Source of the DNA: Apium graveolens
Taxonomy: Eukaryota > Streptophyta > Magnoliopsida > Apiales > Apiaceae
Direction: 5' to 3'
Length of the DNA stretch: 64,000 bases
Assembly: GCF_009905375.1 (NCBI RefSeq)
Contig: NC_133655.1
Coordinates: 38,583,437 to 38,647,436 of the forward strand
Part shown: piece by piece, positions 48,201 through 60,669 of the stretch
Numbering within the stretch: the stretch's first letter is position 1
Layout of the letters: every line of letters begins with the position of its first letter
Notes under the pieces: model-generated
The model's database searches: none
Seen by the model: the letters and a program-made list of their open reading frames with translations, nothing else
Told to the model about the DNA's origin: nothing
Program-made: the position numbers and the translations under genes

Positions 48201-49852
48201 AGCTCAATATGAGGCAGAGGAGATGGCTGGAATTGATCAAGGACTATGACTGTTCGATAAATTACCATCCTGGAAAGGCGAATGTAGTGGCCGATGCTCT
48301 GAGTAGGAAGGAGAGACTGAATATGATGATAACATCAAAAGAGTTATCTGAAGAAATCAAAAGATTGGACTTGGAATTTTGTGCTTATGGAAAAGTCGAG
48401 GAAGTTTGTCGTGCAATGACCTTTCAGCCAACACTAGTGGAAAAGATAAAGAAGTGTCAAGAAGAAGTAATGGAGAAAGAGAAGAATCAGTTATCTGGAG
48501 AGGAGATTAATACTCAAAGGGATGAGCAAGGGATACTAAGGTTTTCATCCAGAATATGGATTCCTCATGTACTTGAATTAAAGAATGAGATCCTCCGTGA
48601 AGCCCACAATTCGAAATTTTCAATCCACCCGGGAAGCACCAAGATGTATCGAGACTTAAAGAAGAACTTTTGGTGGCCAAATATGAAGCGAGACGTGGCA
48701 GAATGGGTTGCGAAGTGCTATACTTGTCAGAAAGTGAAGGCAGAACATCAACGACCAAGCGGATTAATTCAGCCCTTAAAGATTCCAGAATGGAAATGGG
48801 AAAATATCGCTATGGACTTTATAGTAGGACTACCGCGAACGAAATCCGGACATGACGCAATATGGGTTATAATTGATCATCTTACGAAGTCGGCGCATTT
48901 CCTTCCAATAAATGAGAAGTCGTCACTAGACAAGTTGGTTCATCTGTATGTGCGTGAAATCGTACTAAGGCATGGAGTACCCGTATCAATAGTTTTAGAC
49001 AGAGATTCCCGCTTTAACTCGAGATTCTGGAAGTAATTTCAGGAATGTCTTGGCACGAAGTTGAATATGAGCACGGCGTACCACCCGCAGACTGATGACC
49101 AGAGTGAAAGGACAATTCAAACAATTGAAGACATGTTGCGCAGTTGTGCAATCGATTTTGCAGGAAGTTTGGACGACCACTTACCGTTGATTGAATTCTC
49201 TTATAATAACAGCTATTATTCCAGTATCGGCATGCCACCATACGAAGCTTTGTACGGGCGAAAATGTAGATCACCAACAAGTTGGGATGAAGTAGGGGAA
49301 GGAAGAATTCTCGGCTCGGAATTGGTACAACAGTTGCATGACACAGTCAAGTTAATTCAGAAAAGGTTGCTTGCTGCTCAAGATAGACAGAGGAAGTATG
49401 CGGATCCAGCGCGTAAGGATGTTCAATTCCAAATTGGTGAAGCTGTGTTGCTGAAGGTGTCACCTAGAAAAGGGTTGATGAGATTTGGAAAGAAAGGGAA
49501 GTTAGCACCTAGATACATAGGTCCTTTTGAGATTTTGAGTCCAGTAGGAAAGGTGGCCTACGAGTTGGCCTTACCACCTCAGTATCAGCATGTGCATAAT
49601 GTGTTCCATGTGTCGTTGCTTAAGAAGTACAATCCTGACGCTAGCCATGTGATAGAATATGAACCTATAGAAATTCAGGCAGACCTGTCATTTGTGGAGC
49701 AACCGGTTAAAATACTCGACTGGCAAGTAAAGAGTCTTAGGAATAAGTCGGTAAAGATAGTGAAAGTGCTTTGGAGGAACCCTAATGTCGAAGAATCGAC
49801 TTGGGAGTTAGAGTCTAATATGCGTTCCCGGTATCCTCATATGTTCTCTTAG
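45239..49852 (+). pseudogene. Tekay D gag-pol polyprotein, single frame with seven nonsense codons
   Basis: ATG at 45239 (MPPKKK) to TAG at 49850, 1,537 codons with no frameshift. Stops: 45317, 45641, 46658, 47651, 47873, 48047, 49034. Order: gag core (codons about 65-235); Cys/His knuckles CKHCGRRHPGVC, CCRYNQKGHLANEC, CYKCGKTGHIAREC (about 309-358); protease LIDSGATRSF (about 432); RT with FIDD (about 766); RNase H ending [11 protein letters not shown]; integrase zinc site (HPGSTKMY... CYTCQ) and catalytic residues in [15 protein letters not shown] and the Glu of QSERTIQ; chromodomain-like tail (VKILDWQVKSL to WELESNMRSRYP). The chromodomain places it in the Tekay/Del group. The catalytic residues I located are present. 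Confidence 0.92.
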
Positions 49853-49870
49853 ATTCTGGGGACAGAATCC

Positions 49871-49886
49871 CTTAAGGGGGAGATGA
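49871..49886 (+). other. Polypurine tract of Tekay D
   Basis: CTTAAGGGGGAGATGA directly precedes the 3' LTR. Confidence 0.85.
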
Positions 49887-52800
49887 TGTTACAACCGGTA
49901 TCTTCGTGTAATATTATTTGTGGATTTGGTATAATATTAAAGCCGAATGAAAATATATTCAATGATTGTACATTTATGTGAGTGAAAATTTCTGCATTAC
50001 AAATTTGCTTTATGTAGTATATGATTTTTCAAAGCAAGAGTTTATTTAATTTCTTTATTTTTGATTTATAAGGAATATTCTAAGCCTTGGAAAAATTTTC
50101 TTTTAAAAGGTATTTTGTTCACAAATTTTGAAAATGATTTTATAAACTCTCTAAAAATCCAAGTTATTTTATGGTATAAATTTTATAATTTTTGAACTTG
50201 TATTTTATTTTATAAAAATAAATCATTATAAATTTTAGTTGTCATATTTAGCAAATTACAAGAAAGCCCTTGCATGCAAACCACCCTCTCATTCTTTTCA
50301 AGGACAAATAGGACAATTCCAACCCCACCAACTCTTATTTTCTAGCCAATTTCCTTCTTTACCCTTGCATGCAAATTGAACCAAGTTCAAGTGGAAGGCT
50401 AATCATGTTAATTCCTAATTCCACTCACTTTTGCCAATACAAAAACCATAAAACAAGCAAATACATGATCATTTCACTTCACTCACCACCACACTTTCTC
50501 CTCTTTTCCCCCCTCCCTCTCTCACTCTCGGCTTTTAGCCGAAACCCCCCTCCCCATTTTTTTTCTTCATTCCTCAACCAAGCTTCTACTCTTTACACAA
50601 GTAAATGTTACTTCCCATACCATGATCACTCATATTTCAAAGAGTTTTGAGTAGAAAGTTTAAGTTTAAAGGTTGCATGTAAAGGTTTTAGTGAAACTCA
50701 ATATACAACCTTGATTCTTGTGACTTTAGGGTTGTTTTTGAGAGGACTACAAGGAATGGATAAGTGCCAAATCTTGAGAAGGAAACTCTTGATGATTAAA
50801 TGGCCCTTCCCATCCATTTCATTCGGCCATGACCATATGAGAGCCGAATGAATGGTCCTTGAGATCATTCTTGTTGTTTTGCTCAAATTTTGCATGTTTA
50901 TGTGATAATGACTTGAATTTTGTGGTGAAAATTTGATAAAACTCCTTGCATGCTAAGTGATCATCTAGGTATAGCTCATGCTAGGATTGCATGTCAATTT
51001 TATGGTAGAATATATGTAGAAAATGTGTTATTTTGGTTTGCAAAACCCGAGGACATGCATGCATGTGGATTTCTCTTAGAATGTTGTAAGATTTTGATCA
51101 TTTGGAAAGATTTTTTAGTGAGCCTTAATTTTAGTAGGAATAATGTATTAATATTGATTTATGCTTCTTGTTGCATGGTAATAATTCATGGTTATCTTTT
51201 ATAAAATGCATATCTTGTGGTTTCAAAAACTTAATGAGTGGTGAGTTGAGAAATGTGATCTCTTTTGTTTCGCCATAATTGTACCTTAGGTAATGATGAT
51301 CTCACCCAAGGTTATTTTGAGAATAAGGGAGTTAGTTCAGTAGATTACCATGTATAAGTCTTGGTTTAAGTATTGGGATGTTGGTAGTTGAGTTTGTCAA
51401 GTCAAAACCTTGGAGAAATGAGAGTTATAGTTTCTGCAGAAAATCAGTTTAGTACCCTGAGGTTTAGAGTGAGTTTTGACCAAGTCATTGATGTGCATTT
51501 TGAGGCCCAAGCCACCAGAAGTTAGTATTGGGAGTATATAAAAGGTTTTAGGAGTTGGTTGGAGGTTTGCATGTCTTTTGGTTAGGTGCACAAGTAGAAT
51601 AACAAAATATGTCCAACAGGGGACAGTTTTGTTGCAACTTAGAAATAGGAAGATTTGACCATGTCATGGGTAGGCCCTCATTAGGCCCTATTGGGACTTA
51701 GTTAGAGGGAGTGTCAGAGAAGTTTTTCCAACCATAGTTCATAGGATATGAGTTAGAACCATGTGTCACAAGTTAATTCAAGTCAGGGCGTTTTCTGCCC
51801 AGAAAAACAGGGGAACCTTGGACTTTTACCTTAGGCCCAAGCCAGGCCCTTGAGCCACATCAAGTTTGTGAGATGCCCTTGGGTCAGGAGAGTCTTTTGT
51901 AAAATTTTTGAAGGAAAACTTGTAGTTTAAGAGTGCCTAATGCACTTAAGAAACTATAGTTGTCATTCTGAAATTTGCACCAGTGAGCGCTTTCACTTAT
52001 CACATAGTTTTTGAACACTTAGAAGTGAGTATTAGGTCGACCACCATAGTTGTAAGATGGTATAAGGTCAGTAGAGCTAAAGGCACAAGTGAAGGTCAAT
52101 AGGTTTTGGATAATTTAGGAAAGGCACATCGAGTTAGGAAGCCAAAATTAGAAGACCTTGTCTAGTTTAGCAACCAAGTGACTTAAGATGTGAGTCGAGA
52201 TCATCCAAGCCTAGTGTTGCATTATGGTATATATGGTGTTATTTGGTGTTAATATATGATATGTGAATATGTGGCTATGTGTGTACCTTTGTAATTTAAA
52301 AGTGAATATAAAATTTAGTGCGTATAGGCCTAAGTGCCATCCGTGTTTAATTTCAAGTTGTAAATAGGTTAAGATGGTAAGAATATATTATAATGAGGAT
52401 TATTATTATTATGTAGGATCTCGAGACGAGGGAAAACTTGACATAAAGGTCGAGTGAAGCTCCAGTTGCTCCTACCAGTCAGACCAGACCAGCCTTTCTC
52501 AAGGCAAGTGATTCAACTTGACCTTCGTATTTACTATAAACAATTCATATATATATTGATGCAATTATCCTGAGTCATTTGATATGTTTTAAATCAAGCG
52601 TATCTTTCGTTTATCTTTGAATTATATAGAAATGCCATGAACCCTCGAGTATGTATTGCAAGTAGTTCAAAAGCCTTTTCATGATAGTTAAATGCCATGA
52701 TAAAATGAAGAGTTGATATATTACTTGATTGATCCTCTTGATTAACATGCTGATGATTCCTAAGTATTGATATCTCGTCCTGATACTTGAATCCCTATAG

Positions 52801-53886
52801 AACCTTATCTTGAACCCAGAAAGTCAGAAACTTATCAAAGTGATCCCTCATTGATTGATACCCCTCTTTCTTATCCTAAAGCTTGACAACTCTGATATAT
52901 CCTGAGCTAAAGAATTATTTCTTCATACCTTAACATCTATAGTATTCATGAAGCTTATCTTCTTGTGATCCAACACCTGTACCTTGATAAGAAGCCATTG
53001 CTTTAAGCCCAGTTTGGCATTACCCCTTTATATTATCCATTAGTCTCACTAAATTTTCCTGTCCAAGTTCTGACATATGAAAACCTTTTGGTTACCCTAA
53101 TAGAGTAAAATTTTGTAAATCATGGCCCTGAGATTTAGTACCATATTTCTCGTGTTTCGAGTTGATCTATAATCCCTTAATAAAAATGTTTACTGTTAAA
53201 AGAGATTTTGCTATAATACGACATCAGTTTTTGAAATAAATAAAATATGGGTTTTCAGTCCCAAAGGGGGATAAATGTTTTCCTTGAATAGTGGATCTGG
53301 ACTGAGACGCGAGTCCTTTCCACACTGATATTAGGCTTAAAAGTTGCCTAGGGATTCCCGTTAATGTTTTAGAACCCAGCGAGGTTCGGGATTACTTCAC
53401 GGCTGATCACCGGCTGTAATCCGTAGCATCATAAAATGATTTTGATTAAGACATGATTTTAAAATTGTTTTGATACAAGCAAAATGATGCCATCTCACAT
53501 AGTTTTATCTCTCGTTACCATTGGTTATGTCTTTCCATTGTCATTCTTTAATGTATATCTCGATTTATGTTTTGTGTCGTACTGTTAGCACATGTTGAGC
53601 ATTTGACTCACTCCTTGCTTTACCCTGATATTACAGCTAGCAGCTATGGTTAGATTCAAGCAGACTGCCCGTAAGACCTGTGATGCTGATGCTTATATTC
53701 GAGCTCAGGTAGAATAAGTAATAATAGTTTGTGTGAGGACTCGGTACTTTTAATCAGATGTAATGGTTGGTAGTGTTGGGCTGTTCCAAACCCTAAACTG
53801 TAAGATCTTGAAGTTGGTTGTGTATTCTTCTTTTAAAATGTTGTAATAGTTATATTTAATTTGCTGTTTAAGTTGGGGGCGTGACA
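49887..53886 (+). repeat. 3' LTR of Tekay D
   Basis: Starts TGTTACAACCGG and ends GTGACA before the ATCCG duplication. It differs from the 5' LTR mainly by scattered transitions and a few short indels. Confidence 0.93.
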
Positions 53887-53891
53887 ATCCG

Positions 53892-54418
53892 GAATAAAAT
53901 CTATGTATACGGGATACAAAAGAATGATTAGAGCAGATGGCCAGGTGGAGACCTTTAAGGCCAGGCTTGTGGCAAAAGAATTCAAATAAAGGCAATGGAT
54001 TGACTTTGATGAAACCTTTTACCTGTAGCCCTGTTATAATCAGTTCGGATTTTGCTTGTGAATGCTGCTTACTACGACTATGAGATCTGGCAAATAGCCA
54101 GATGGTTTTCTTTCCAAGAAATGAAAACCTAGTGTGTAAGCTGCTGCGAACCATATATGGTTTAAAGCAAGCTTCTCGTAGATGGAACATCCGTTTTGAT
54201 GAGACAATCAAAGAGTTTGGTTTTATGACAAACATAGATGAACCATGTGTCTACAAAAGGGTTAGTGGGAGCGCGATTACATTTCTTGTGTTGTATTGAA
54301 ATAGAGTTGACACACATAACAACATAGCAGACCCACTCACAAAGCTACTTTATGAAAGTCACTTTGATCGTCATAAAAACTAGATGGGTATTAGATACCA
54401 GAGTGATTGGATTTAGTA
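53892..54418 (+). pseudogene. Copia C reverse transcriptase and RNase H scraps
   Basis: Coding resumes after Tekay D with an internal gap: RADGQVETFKARLVAKEF, then FDETF, then stops. A palm fragment (LRTIYGLKQASRRWNIRFDETIKEF, to 54299) ends at FLVLY where YVDD should follow. The sequence then jumps to the RNase H tail (ADPLTKLLYE). The RT active site and most of RNase H are deleted. Confidence 0.82.
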
Positions 54419-54430
54419 CAAGTGGGAGAT
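54419..54430 (+). other. Polypurine tract of copia C
   Basis: Purine-rich AAGTGGGAGAT sequence immediately before the 3' LTR start TGAAAGG. Confidence 0.8.
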
Positions 54431-56087
54431 TGAAAGGAATATGTCCTAAGTCCAATCATGTATTAGGATTTAGGAATAACTTTTTATGTAATTTGTTTTG
54501 ATTTCATTGATATTAGTAAAAGACTTATTTTGTTTTTATTACGAGCTCTATCTATTTAAGTGTTTAAATAAGATATACCATAGTTTAGAGTAAAGCTTTT
54601 TATGGATTATGATGAGATCATAATAGTGAGACCTAAAAGATGATAACTCTAAACTTAAATAGTTCCTGATCATAGGATTACTAACTGGTAATTAATAATC
54701 CGCAAAGATTGGTACATACTATGCTTGCTTCATTATGAAGGATGTCTATTCTCATAGACATTTATGTGGTGACAATATAGCTAGTATGTAGGTGCTTATT
54801 ATAGAATAAGTTCACTAAACATGACTCGCACAGCTGAACAACTGATGGAGTTCACTCACGTGTCAGCAGTTGTTCACATAGTGATAGTTGTACAAGTATC
54901 CTTAGACTTGAGGTCATCATAGTCATCTTGTGTACACTGAACTATGCTTTGGTTTAGTTCTTAGTCTCCAGGGACAATTATTAGGGCTCTACTAGGTATA
55001 GGAATTTGTACACGAAGATATCGTATGATCAATAAAGGATCTACCCCTTCCAGTGAAGGAAGCGAATGTTCAAGGCTGATCCACTTATGCTAGTTCAGGA
55101 ATCTCTGGCCAGAGTGAATGAAATTAGAAAGGAGTTTCTAATTTGCATATAACTAAGCATAGTAAATGGTAAGCAAGTGATTAAATTAGATAGGTTTGAC
55201 ACGAGATCCATGCCTTGTATTTAATCAGGACATTGTAGGGTAGAAGGAGTTTATTGTACGGTAACTATTCACTCAATAGGTTCTTGGTATTCTAAGCAGT
55301 GAATTCGTATTATCCGGATAGTCGCGATATGGTGAGAAGTATCCCTCACGATGTAGAATAAATATGATTAATTAATTAATCATATTTAATAAATTAGAGA
55401 ATTTATATAAATAATGATAAAATTAGTTTTATTATTAATTATTTCTACTACCGGCTTAATATTGAACCTACAGGGTCACACCATAAAAGGAAATAATTTA
55501 ATGGTGGAGGAATTAATTTATAATGGCTAATAATTATTTATTTATAAAATAAATAATTAATTGGCAAATTTAATAATTGATTAAATGAGATTTAATTGAT
55601 TATAAATTAAGAAAAGTTCTTAATATTATTAATTAAGAATTTAATTTTTGGAAATTAAATCAAGAGAGAGAATTATTTCTAAAGTGTTTAGAAAAAGGAT
55701 TATAATTAAAAGGTGTTTTAATTATTATTGAAAATAATAAATGGGTTAGTAATAATAATATTTTATGGGTTTCAGCTGAAAATTTTGCCTATAAATATAC
55801 TATTATAAACCCTATTTTTATTCTAACCCAAAAACCCAAAAATTTTAGAAAAACCTAATTCTCTCCACCACCTCCTCCTCCTCCTTAGCATCGTTTTCTT
55901 GGTGGATACCGGTGGAGTGCTTCACGTTTGAGGAGCAGCTACTAAGGATCTCCGATCGTTGCTTTTGGGTCGCTATTAAAGGTTAGTAATCGATTCATAT
56001 GTTTTAATCACGATTTATATGCTTTTATTTGGATTTTATATGTGTAAAAGTGTTTTACCATGCCTCCGCTGCGATTAAAATCCATCA
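54431..56087 (+). repeat. 3' LTR of copia C (1,657 bp)
   Basis: TGAAAGGAATATG to AAAATCCATCA, then the TAGGG duplication. TATAAATA at 55790-55797 matches the 5' copy. Confidence 0.9.
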
Positions 56088-56092
56088 TAGGG

Positions 56093-59005
56093 GTGTTAAG
56101 GTATGAAGAAAATGATCTTTAGCTCAAGGTATATCAGGATTGTTGAACTTTAGGGTAAGAAAAGGGGTTATCAATCAATTAAGAACAACTTTAAAGAATA
56201 TCTGGCTTTTAGGTATCAAGGTAAAGTTTCTATTGGGGTTCAAGCATCAGGGTGAGATGTCAATATTTTAGGAATCAATAGCATGATAATCAAGAGGATC
56301 AATCAAGTATTATATCAAATCTTTGTTTTATCATGGCATTCCAATCACTTTGATATACTAGAGTGATATGACTTTTGATCTACTTGCAATATGTACTTAA
56401 GGGTTCATGCTATTTTTATATAATACAAAGATAGATTTAAGAATCGCTTGGTTCAAGTATATCATGATGACTCAGGATAATCGCATCAATATATATGAAT
56501 TAATTAGTACACATTTGCAGTGAATACGAAGGACAGGTTGAATCACTTGCCCGATATAAGTTTACAAGGGAAGGACACTTGCCTTGACAAAGGCTGGTCT
56601 GGTCTGGCTGGTAGGAGCAACTGGAAGCTTTACTCGACCTTTATGGCAAGTTTACCCTTGTCTCGAGATCCTACATAAATAATAATAATTCTCATTATAA
56701 TATTCTCATCAACTTAACCTATTTACAACACAAATGGCACTTAGGCCTATATGCACGCAATTTATATTCACCTTATAAATATAATTATACACATAGCCAC
56801 CTATACTCACATATCATATTTTAATACCAAATAATATCACACACACCATAATGCAACACTAGGCTTGGATGATCTCGACTCGCAACTTAAGTCACTTGGT
56901 CGCTAAACTAGATAAAGTCTCTAAATTTTAGCTTCCTTACTCAATGTGCCTTTACTTAACTATCCAAAACCTATTGACCCTCACTTGGGCCATTAATTCT
57001 AATGGCTTTATACTATCTTGCAACCATAGAGGTCAACCTAGGTCTTACTCATAAGTGCTTTAAAACTATGTGTTAAGTGAAAGTGCTCACTAAGGAAAAT
57101 TTCATAATGACATCTATGGTTTCTTGAGTGCATTATACACTCTTAAACTACAAGTTTACCTCCAAAACTTCTACATTAGGCTCTTCTGACCTTAAGGCAT
57201 CTCCCAAACTTGATGTGGCTCAAGGGCCTAGCTTGGGCCTAAGCTTAAAGTCCATGGTTCCCTTGTTTTTCTGGGCAGAAAACGCCCTGACTTGAACTAA
57301 CTTGTGACACATGGTTCTAAATCAAATCCTATGAACTATGGATGGAAAAACTCCTCTGACACTCCCTCTAACTAAGGCCCAACAGGGCCTAGTGAGGGCC
57401 TATCCATGACATGGTCAAAACTTCCTATTTCTAAGTTGCAACAAAAATGTCCCCTGCTGGACAGATTTTGTGATTCCACTCGTGCACCTAACCAAACGAC
57501 TTATAAACCTCCAACAAACACCTAAAACCTTTAATATACTCCTAATGCTAGCTTCTGGTGGCTTGCGCCTCAAAGTGCACAACAAATGCTCATTCAAAAC
57601 TTCCCCATAAACTAGTGCATCAAATCTGGAAAAATGCAAATACTAACTAATCCCTACCAAGCATCCAACTCTTTCCAAAGCAAACCTACTGTCTTAATTT
57701 CCTAAAATAGTGCCTCAACAGAAGGGGAGATCATCCATGCCCAAGAATCAACAACATGCAACTAAAAATATAACATGCAACTCATGGAAAACACATAACA
57801 AGATTTCGGCTAGGCATAAAGTTTAAATGCTTGCAAATTCGGCTTGTACCTATTACTCATCCTTAATAATCATGAAATATATCTTCTTTTAACTATTAAT
57901 AAGAAATTTATCATGGAAACAATCTATTTTAAGCACACATGTTTCGAATTTATAGATTTTTAGACATAGCAACATGATTTCAAAAAGAGTAGCATGAAAA
58001 GCATGGTTGATCATCATTTTAATGTCTTAAAACTAGCATGCATGGCTAAACATAAATATATAATGAAATTTCAATAGCATGCAAAGGATTTTAAAGAATG
58101 ATATCTCCATAAAATACTTAGTTAGCACATATATAAAATATATCTCATTGAGAGCTCTTGAATTCACAAGAATCAAGAGTTTCTCTTTGGAGATCACATA
58201 AGAACTACACATGCATCCGTGGAACTTCAACTTCCAAGTCACAAAACTCTTGGAAAGTATATAAGATGAATGTAGGTAAAAGATTTACACTTGGGAAGAT
58301 GAAGAATGAAATGAAAAATGGAAGGGGGTAGGGCAATGATGCTTCGGCCGAGAGCAATGGCGGGAGGGGGAAGATAGAAAAATTGTGGTGTGTTGGAGTG
58401 TGGAGTGAGTGGAATGACTTCTCCCACTTTGATTTTAGTTTTATGCATTTTGGTTGACAAAATAATGAGTGGAAGTGCGAATGTACAAAAATGTCCTCTA
58501 ACTAAAGTTAGGCCATTTTGCATGCAAGGCTAATGTGGTAATTTAGTAATCAACGAATGAGTTAGTGGGGTTGGAAAGGTCTTATTTGCCCTTTGAGAGA
58601 ATAGAAGGGTGATTTGCATGCAAGGTCTTCTATGTAATTTGCTAATTATAACAAATAAAATTTGTAAAGATTTATTTTTATAAAATAAAATACAAGTTCA
58701 AAAATTATAAAATTTATACCATAAAATAACTTGGATTTTTAGAAATTTTATAAAATCACTTTCGAAATTTGTGAACAAAATAACTTTTAAAAGAAAATTT
58801 CTCCAAGGTTTAGTATATTCCTTATAAATCAAAAATAAGGGAAATAAATAAACTCTTGCTTTAAAAAATCATATACTACATAAAGCAAATTTAAAATGCA
58901 GAAATTTTTCATTCACACAAGGTACAACCATTAAGTATATTTACTTTCGGCTTTAATATCACACAAAATCCACAGATAATATTACATAAAATGCCGGTCG
59001 TAACA
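56093..59005 (-). repeat. Solo LTR of a Tekay family, right part
   Basis: This is the reverse complement of Tekay D LTR sequence corresponding to about 49887-52930. It ends CCGGTCGTAACA on the plus strand, before the CATCA duplication at 59006. Together with 34750-35688 it forms a complete LTR. More diverged from D than D's own LTRs are from each other. Confidence 0.88.
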
Positions 59006-59010
59006 CATCA

Positions 59011-59943
59011 CGAGTACAGAACGTTCGCTGAAACAGCCATAGAACCCTGAGGAACGCAAAGGCAACTTTGAAATTAATTCCATGGAAAATTAAGGACCAT
59101 AAGAGCATGATAAGGTGTGTAGAAACCTAGAACTCTTACTGAGAAGTTAAAAAAAATGGAGGGCAGGAACCCCTGGGCAACCACCTCCAGGCCAACGAAG
59201 AACTGGCCGACCAAGAGGTGGCCGACCAGAAGCCTCTACCCCAAAGTGGCCGAGTAGCCCACAATTAGGGGCTTGAGGCCGAGCAGAGCCTCCTGCCCCA
59301 GGAGGTTCTACTCGACCCCGAGCCCCCCTTTCGAATTTTTTTTGAATTTTTTTGGAAAAAATAGGAAATAATTAGAAAATTTTTGAATTTTTTTAAATTT
59401 TCAGGATTTTGAGATTAAGCCCAGATTTTTAGTGAAATTAAGCCCAAATTAGGGCCGATTAGTGTATATTAAGCGTAATTAACCCAAATTAGGGATAATT
59501 AGTGACTTGTATGGTGAAATTAGCCCAGATTAGGGCCGTTTAACCCATTCACTCTTTTAATTAGTGTGAATTAAGGATAATTAGTGTCTTATGCATACTG
59601 ATTAGTCTCAATTAGCCCCGTTTAGGAAGGATTAGCCTCAATTAAGGCCAATTAGTTATAGCTTAAAATTAGGCTCTTTTAAGCGTAATTAGCAACTTGT
59701 ACATAGAAATTAGCCCCGATTAGGGTCGATTAGGCTCGGTTAGGGCCAATTAGTGGCTTTCACCCTAAAATTAACCTTGACGAAGGTTAAGGGGTGATAA
59801 ATGCTTGCTTTATAGTCCTGATTAGGACCGTTTAGTGTTGAACACCATCCAAATAGCCTCTACGAGGGCCATAAGTGTGTATAATCACACTAATAAGCCG
59901 TTGTAAAGGTGTAGGTCGCTCCACAGTTTATGATAACGCGGTG
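59011..59943 (+). other. Tat 3' region, continued
   Basis: Non-coding. 59440-59775 contains many imperfect copies of ATTAGGGCCGATTAG and AATTAGTG-like words without a fixed period. GC-rich around 59150-59330 (GGCCGACC words), low-complexity A/T around 59330-59410. No gene seen. Confidence 0.5.
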
Positions 59944-60028
59944 ATATCCACGAAGGGCCGATATCCGTGAAGGGCCAACACCCATGAAGGGCCGATACCC
60001 ATGAAGGGCCAATACCCGGGAAGGGCCA
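59944..60028 (+). repeat. 17-bp tandem repeat, five units
   Basis: Five exact 17-bp periods with consensus ATACCCATGAAGGGCCA (last base A or G), no indels, just upstream of the Tat 3' LTR. Confidence 0.9.
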
Positions 60029-60105
60029 AAAGTACCCTGAGTCGCGATTAGACCATTGTAACTTCCGCAAAAACCTGAGCAGTATTCACAGAAGTTGGAG
60101 GCAAA

Positions 60106-60669
60106 TGATATGGATAGAAAATACATCATAAAAACACATTAAATGTCACATTAGTTACACTTGGGCTTCTTTTTCAAAAAGTCCAATACATATATGTCTG
60201 GTCTAAGCTTCATAGCAGACCTTTCTGGTCCAAAGCTTCGTAACAGGCCTATGACGACCCAAACAACCAAGGCCCACCAGCAGAGGTCGTCTAAGTCCAC
60301 GAACCTGAGTTGTTCATGGACTAGGGCCAATACGGCTGGAAGAGCAGAGATGTATGTGTTCTAAATGGACTCAAAGTCCTACATAGAAGGTTCTGGATCT
60401 CCTTCTTCAAGGGGACTCCTAATCACCATCTAAGTTGGAGACTTGTCCACCAAGTCTCCAAACATAAGTCTAACCCTAGACTCACCTCTATATAAAGGGC
60501 TCTACCCCTCAACCTAGAACTACATTTTTGGCTTGATTCTCTACAACACAGAGATACGTAGGCATCTTACAAGGATCGATAGTCCCGAACGCAAGAGCAG
60601 CCATTAAAGCTCGAAGCTCACCAACCCTAGCATTAAATACTAAAGTACTCAGGTTTTTGTTCCACAACA
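60106..60669 (+). repeat. 3' LTR of the Tat element (564 bp)
   Basis: TGATATGGATAG to CCACAACA, followed by CTTAC. TATATAAAG at 60489-60497. No clear polypurine tract precedes it (GAAGTTGGAGGCAAA). Confidence 0.88.

Larger units (their letters stand above)
40421..53886 (+). mobile_element. Tekay D, full-length chromodomain Ty3/gypsy element (13.5 kb)
   Basis: LTRs 40421-44433 and 49887-53886 with few differences; perfect target duplication ATCCG (40416-40420 and 53887-53891); PBS, one gag-pol frame, C-terminal chromodomain-like segment, PPT. This is the innermost and so youngest insertion in the nest. The same family provided the solo LTR at 34750-59005. Confidence 0.93.
35689..56087 (+). 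mobile_element. Copia C, internally deleted Ty1/copia element with Tekay D nested inside
   Basis: LTRs 35689-37341 and 54431-56087, target duplication TAGGG (35684-35688 and 56088-56092), PBS and PPT all present. Net length is about 6.9 kb without Tekay D. The leader is long (about 1.8 kb) and carries two structured repeat arrays. Coding capacity is a short gag remnant, integrase and scraps of RT and RNase H, joined by internal deletions, so any movement would have needed proteins from a relative. Confidence 0.9.
12865..60669 (+). mobile_element. Tat/Retand-type Ty3/gypsy element with nested insertions
   Basis: LTRs 12865-13427 and 60106-60669 bound gag, protease, RT, RNase H, a second (archaeal-type) RNase H and integrase, followed by a long 3' region with an antisense gene and tandem repeats. 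The dual RNase H and the antisense ORF are known traits of the Tat clade. Flanks CTAAC (12860-12864) and CTTAC (60670-60674) look like a target duplication with one change. Copia A coding sequence resumes directly after it. Without the nested DNA (18343-30422 and 34750-59010) it is about 11.5 kb. All ORFs are broken, and several catalytic residues are substituted. Confidence 0.88.
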
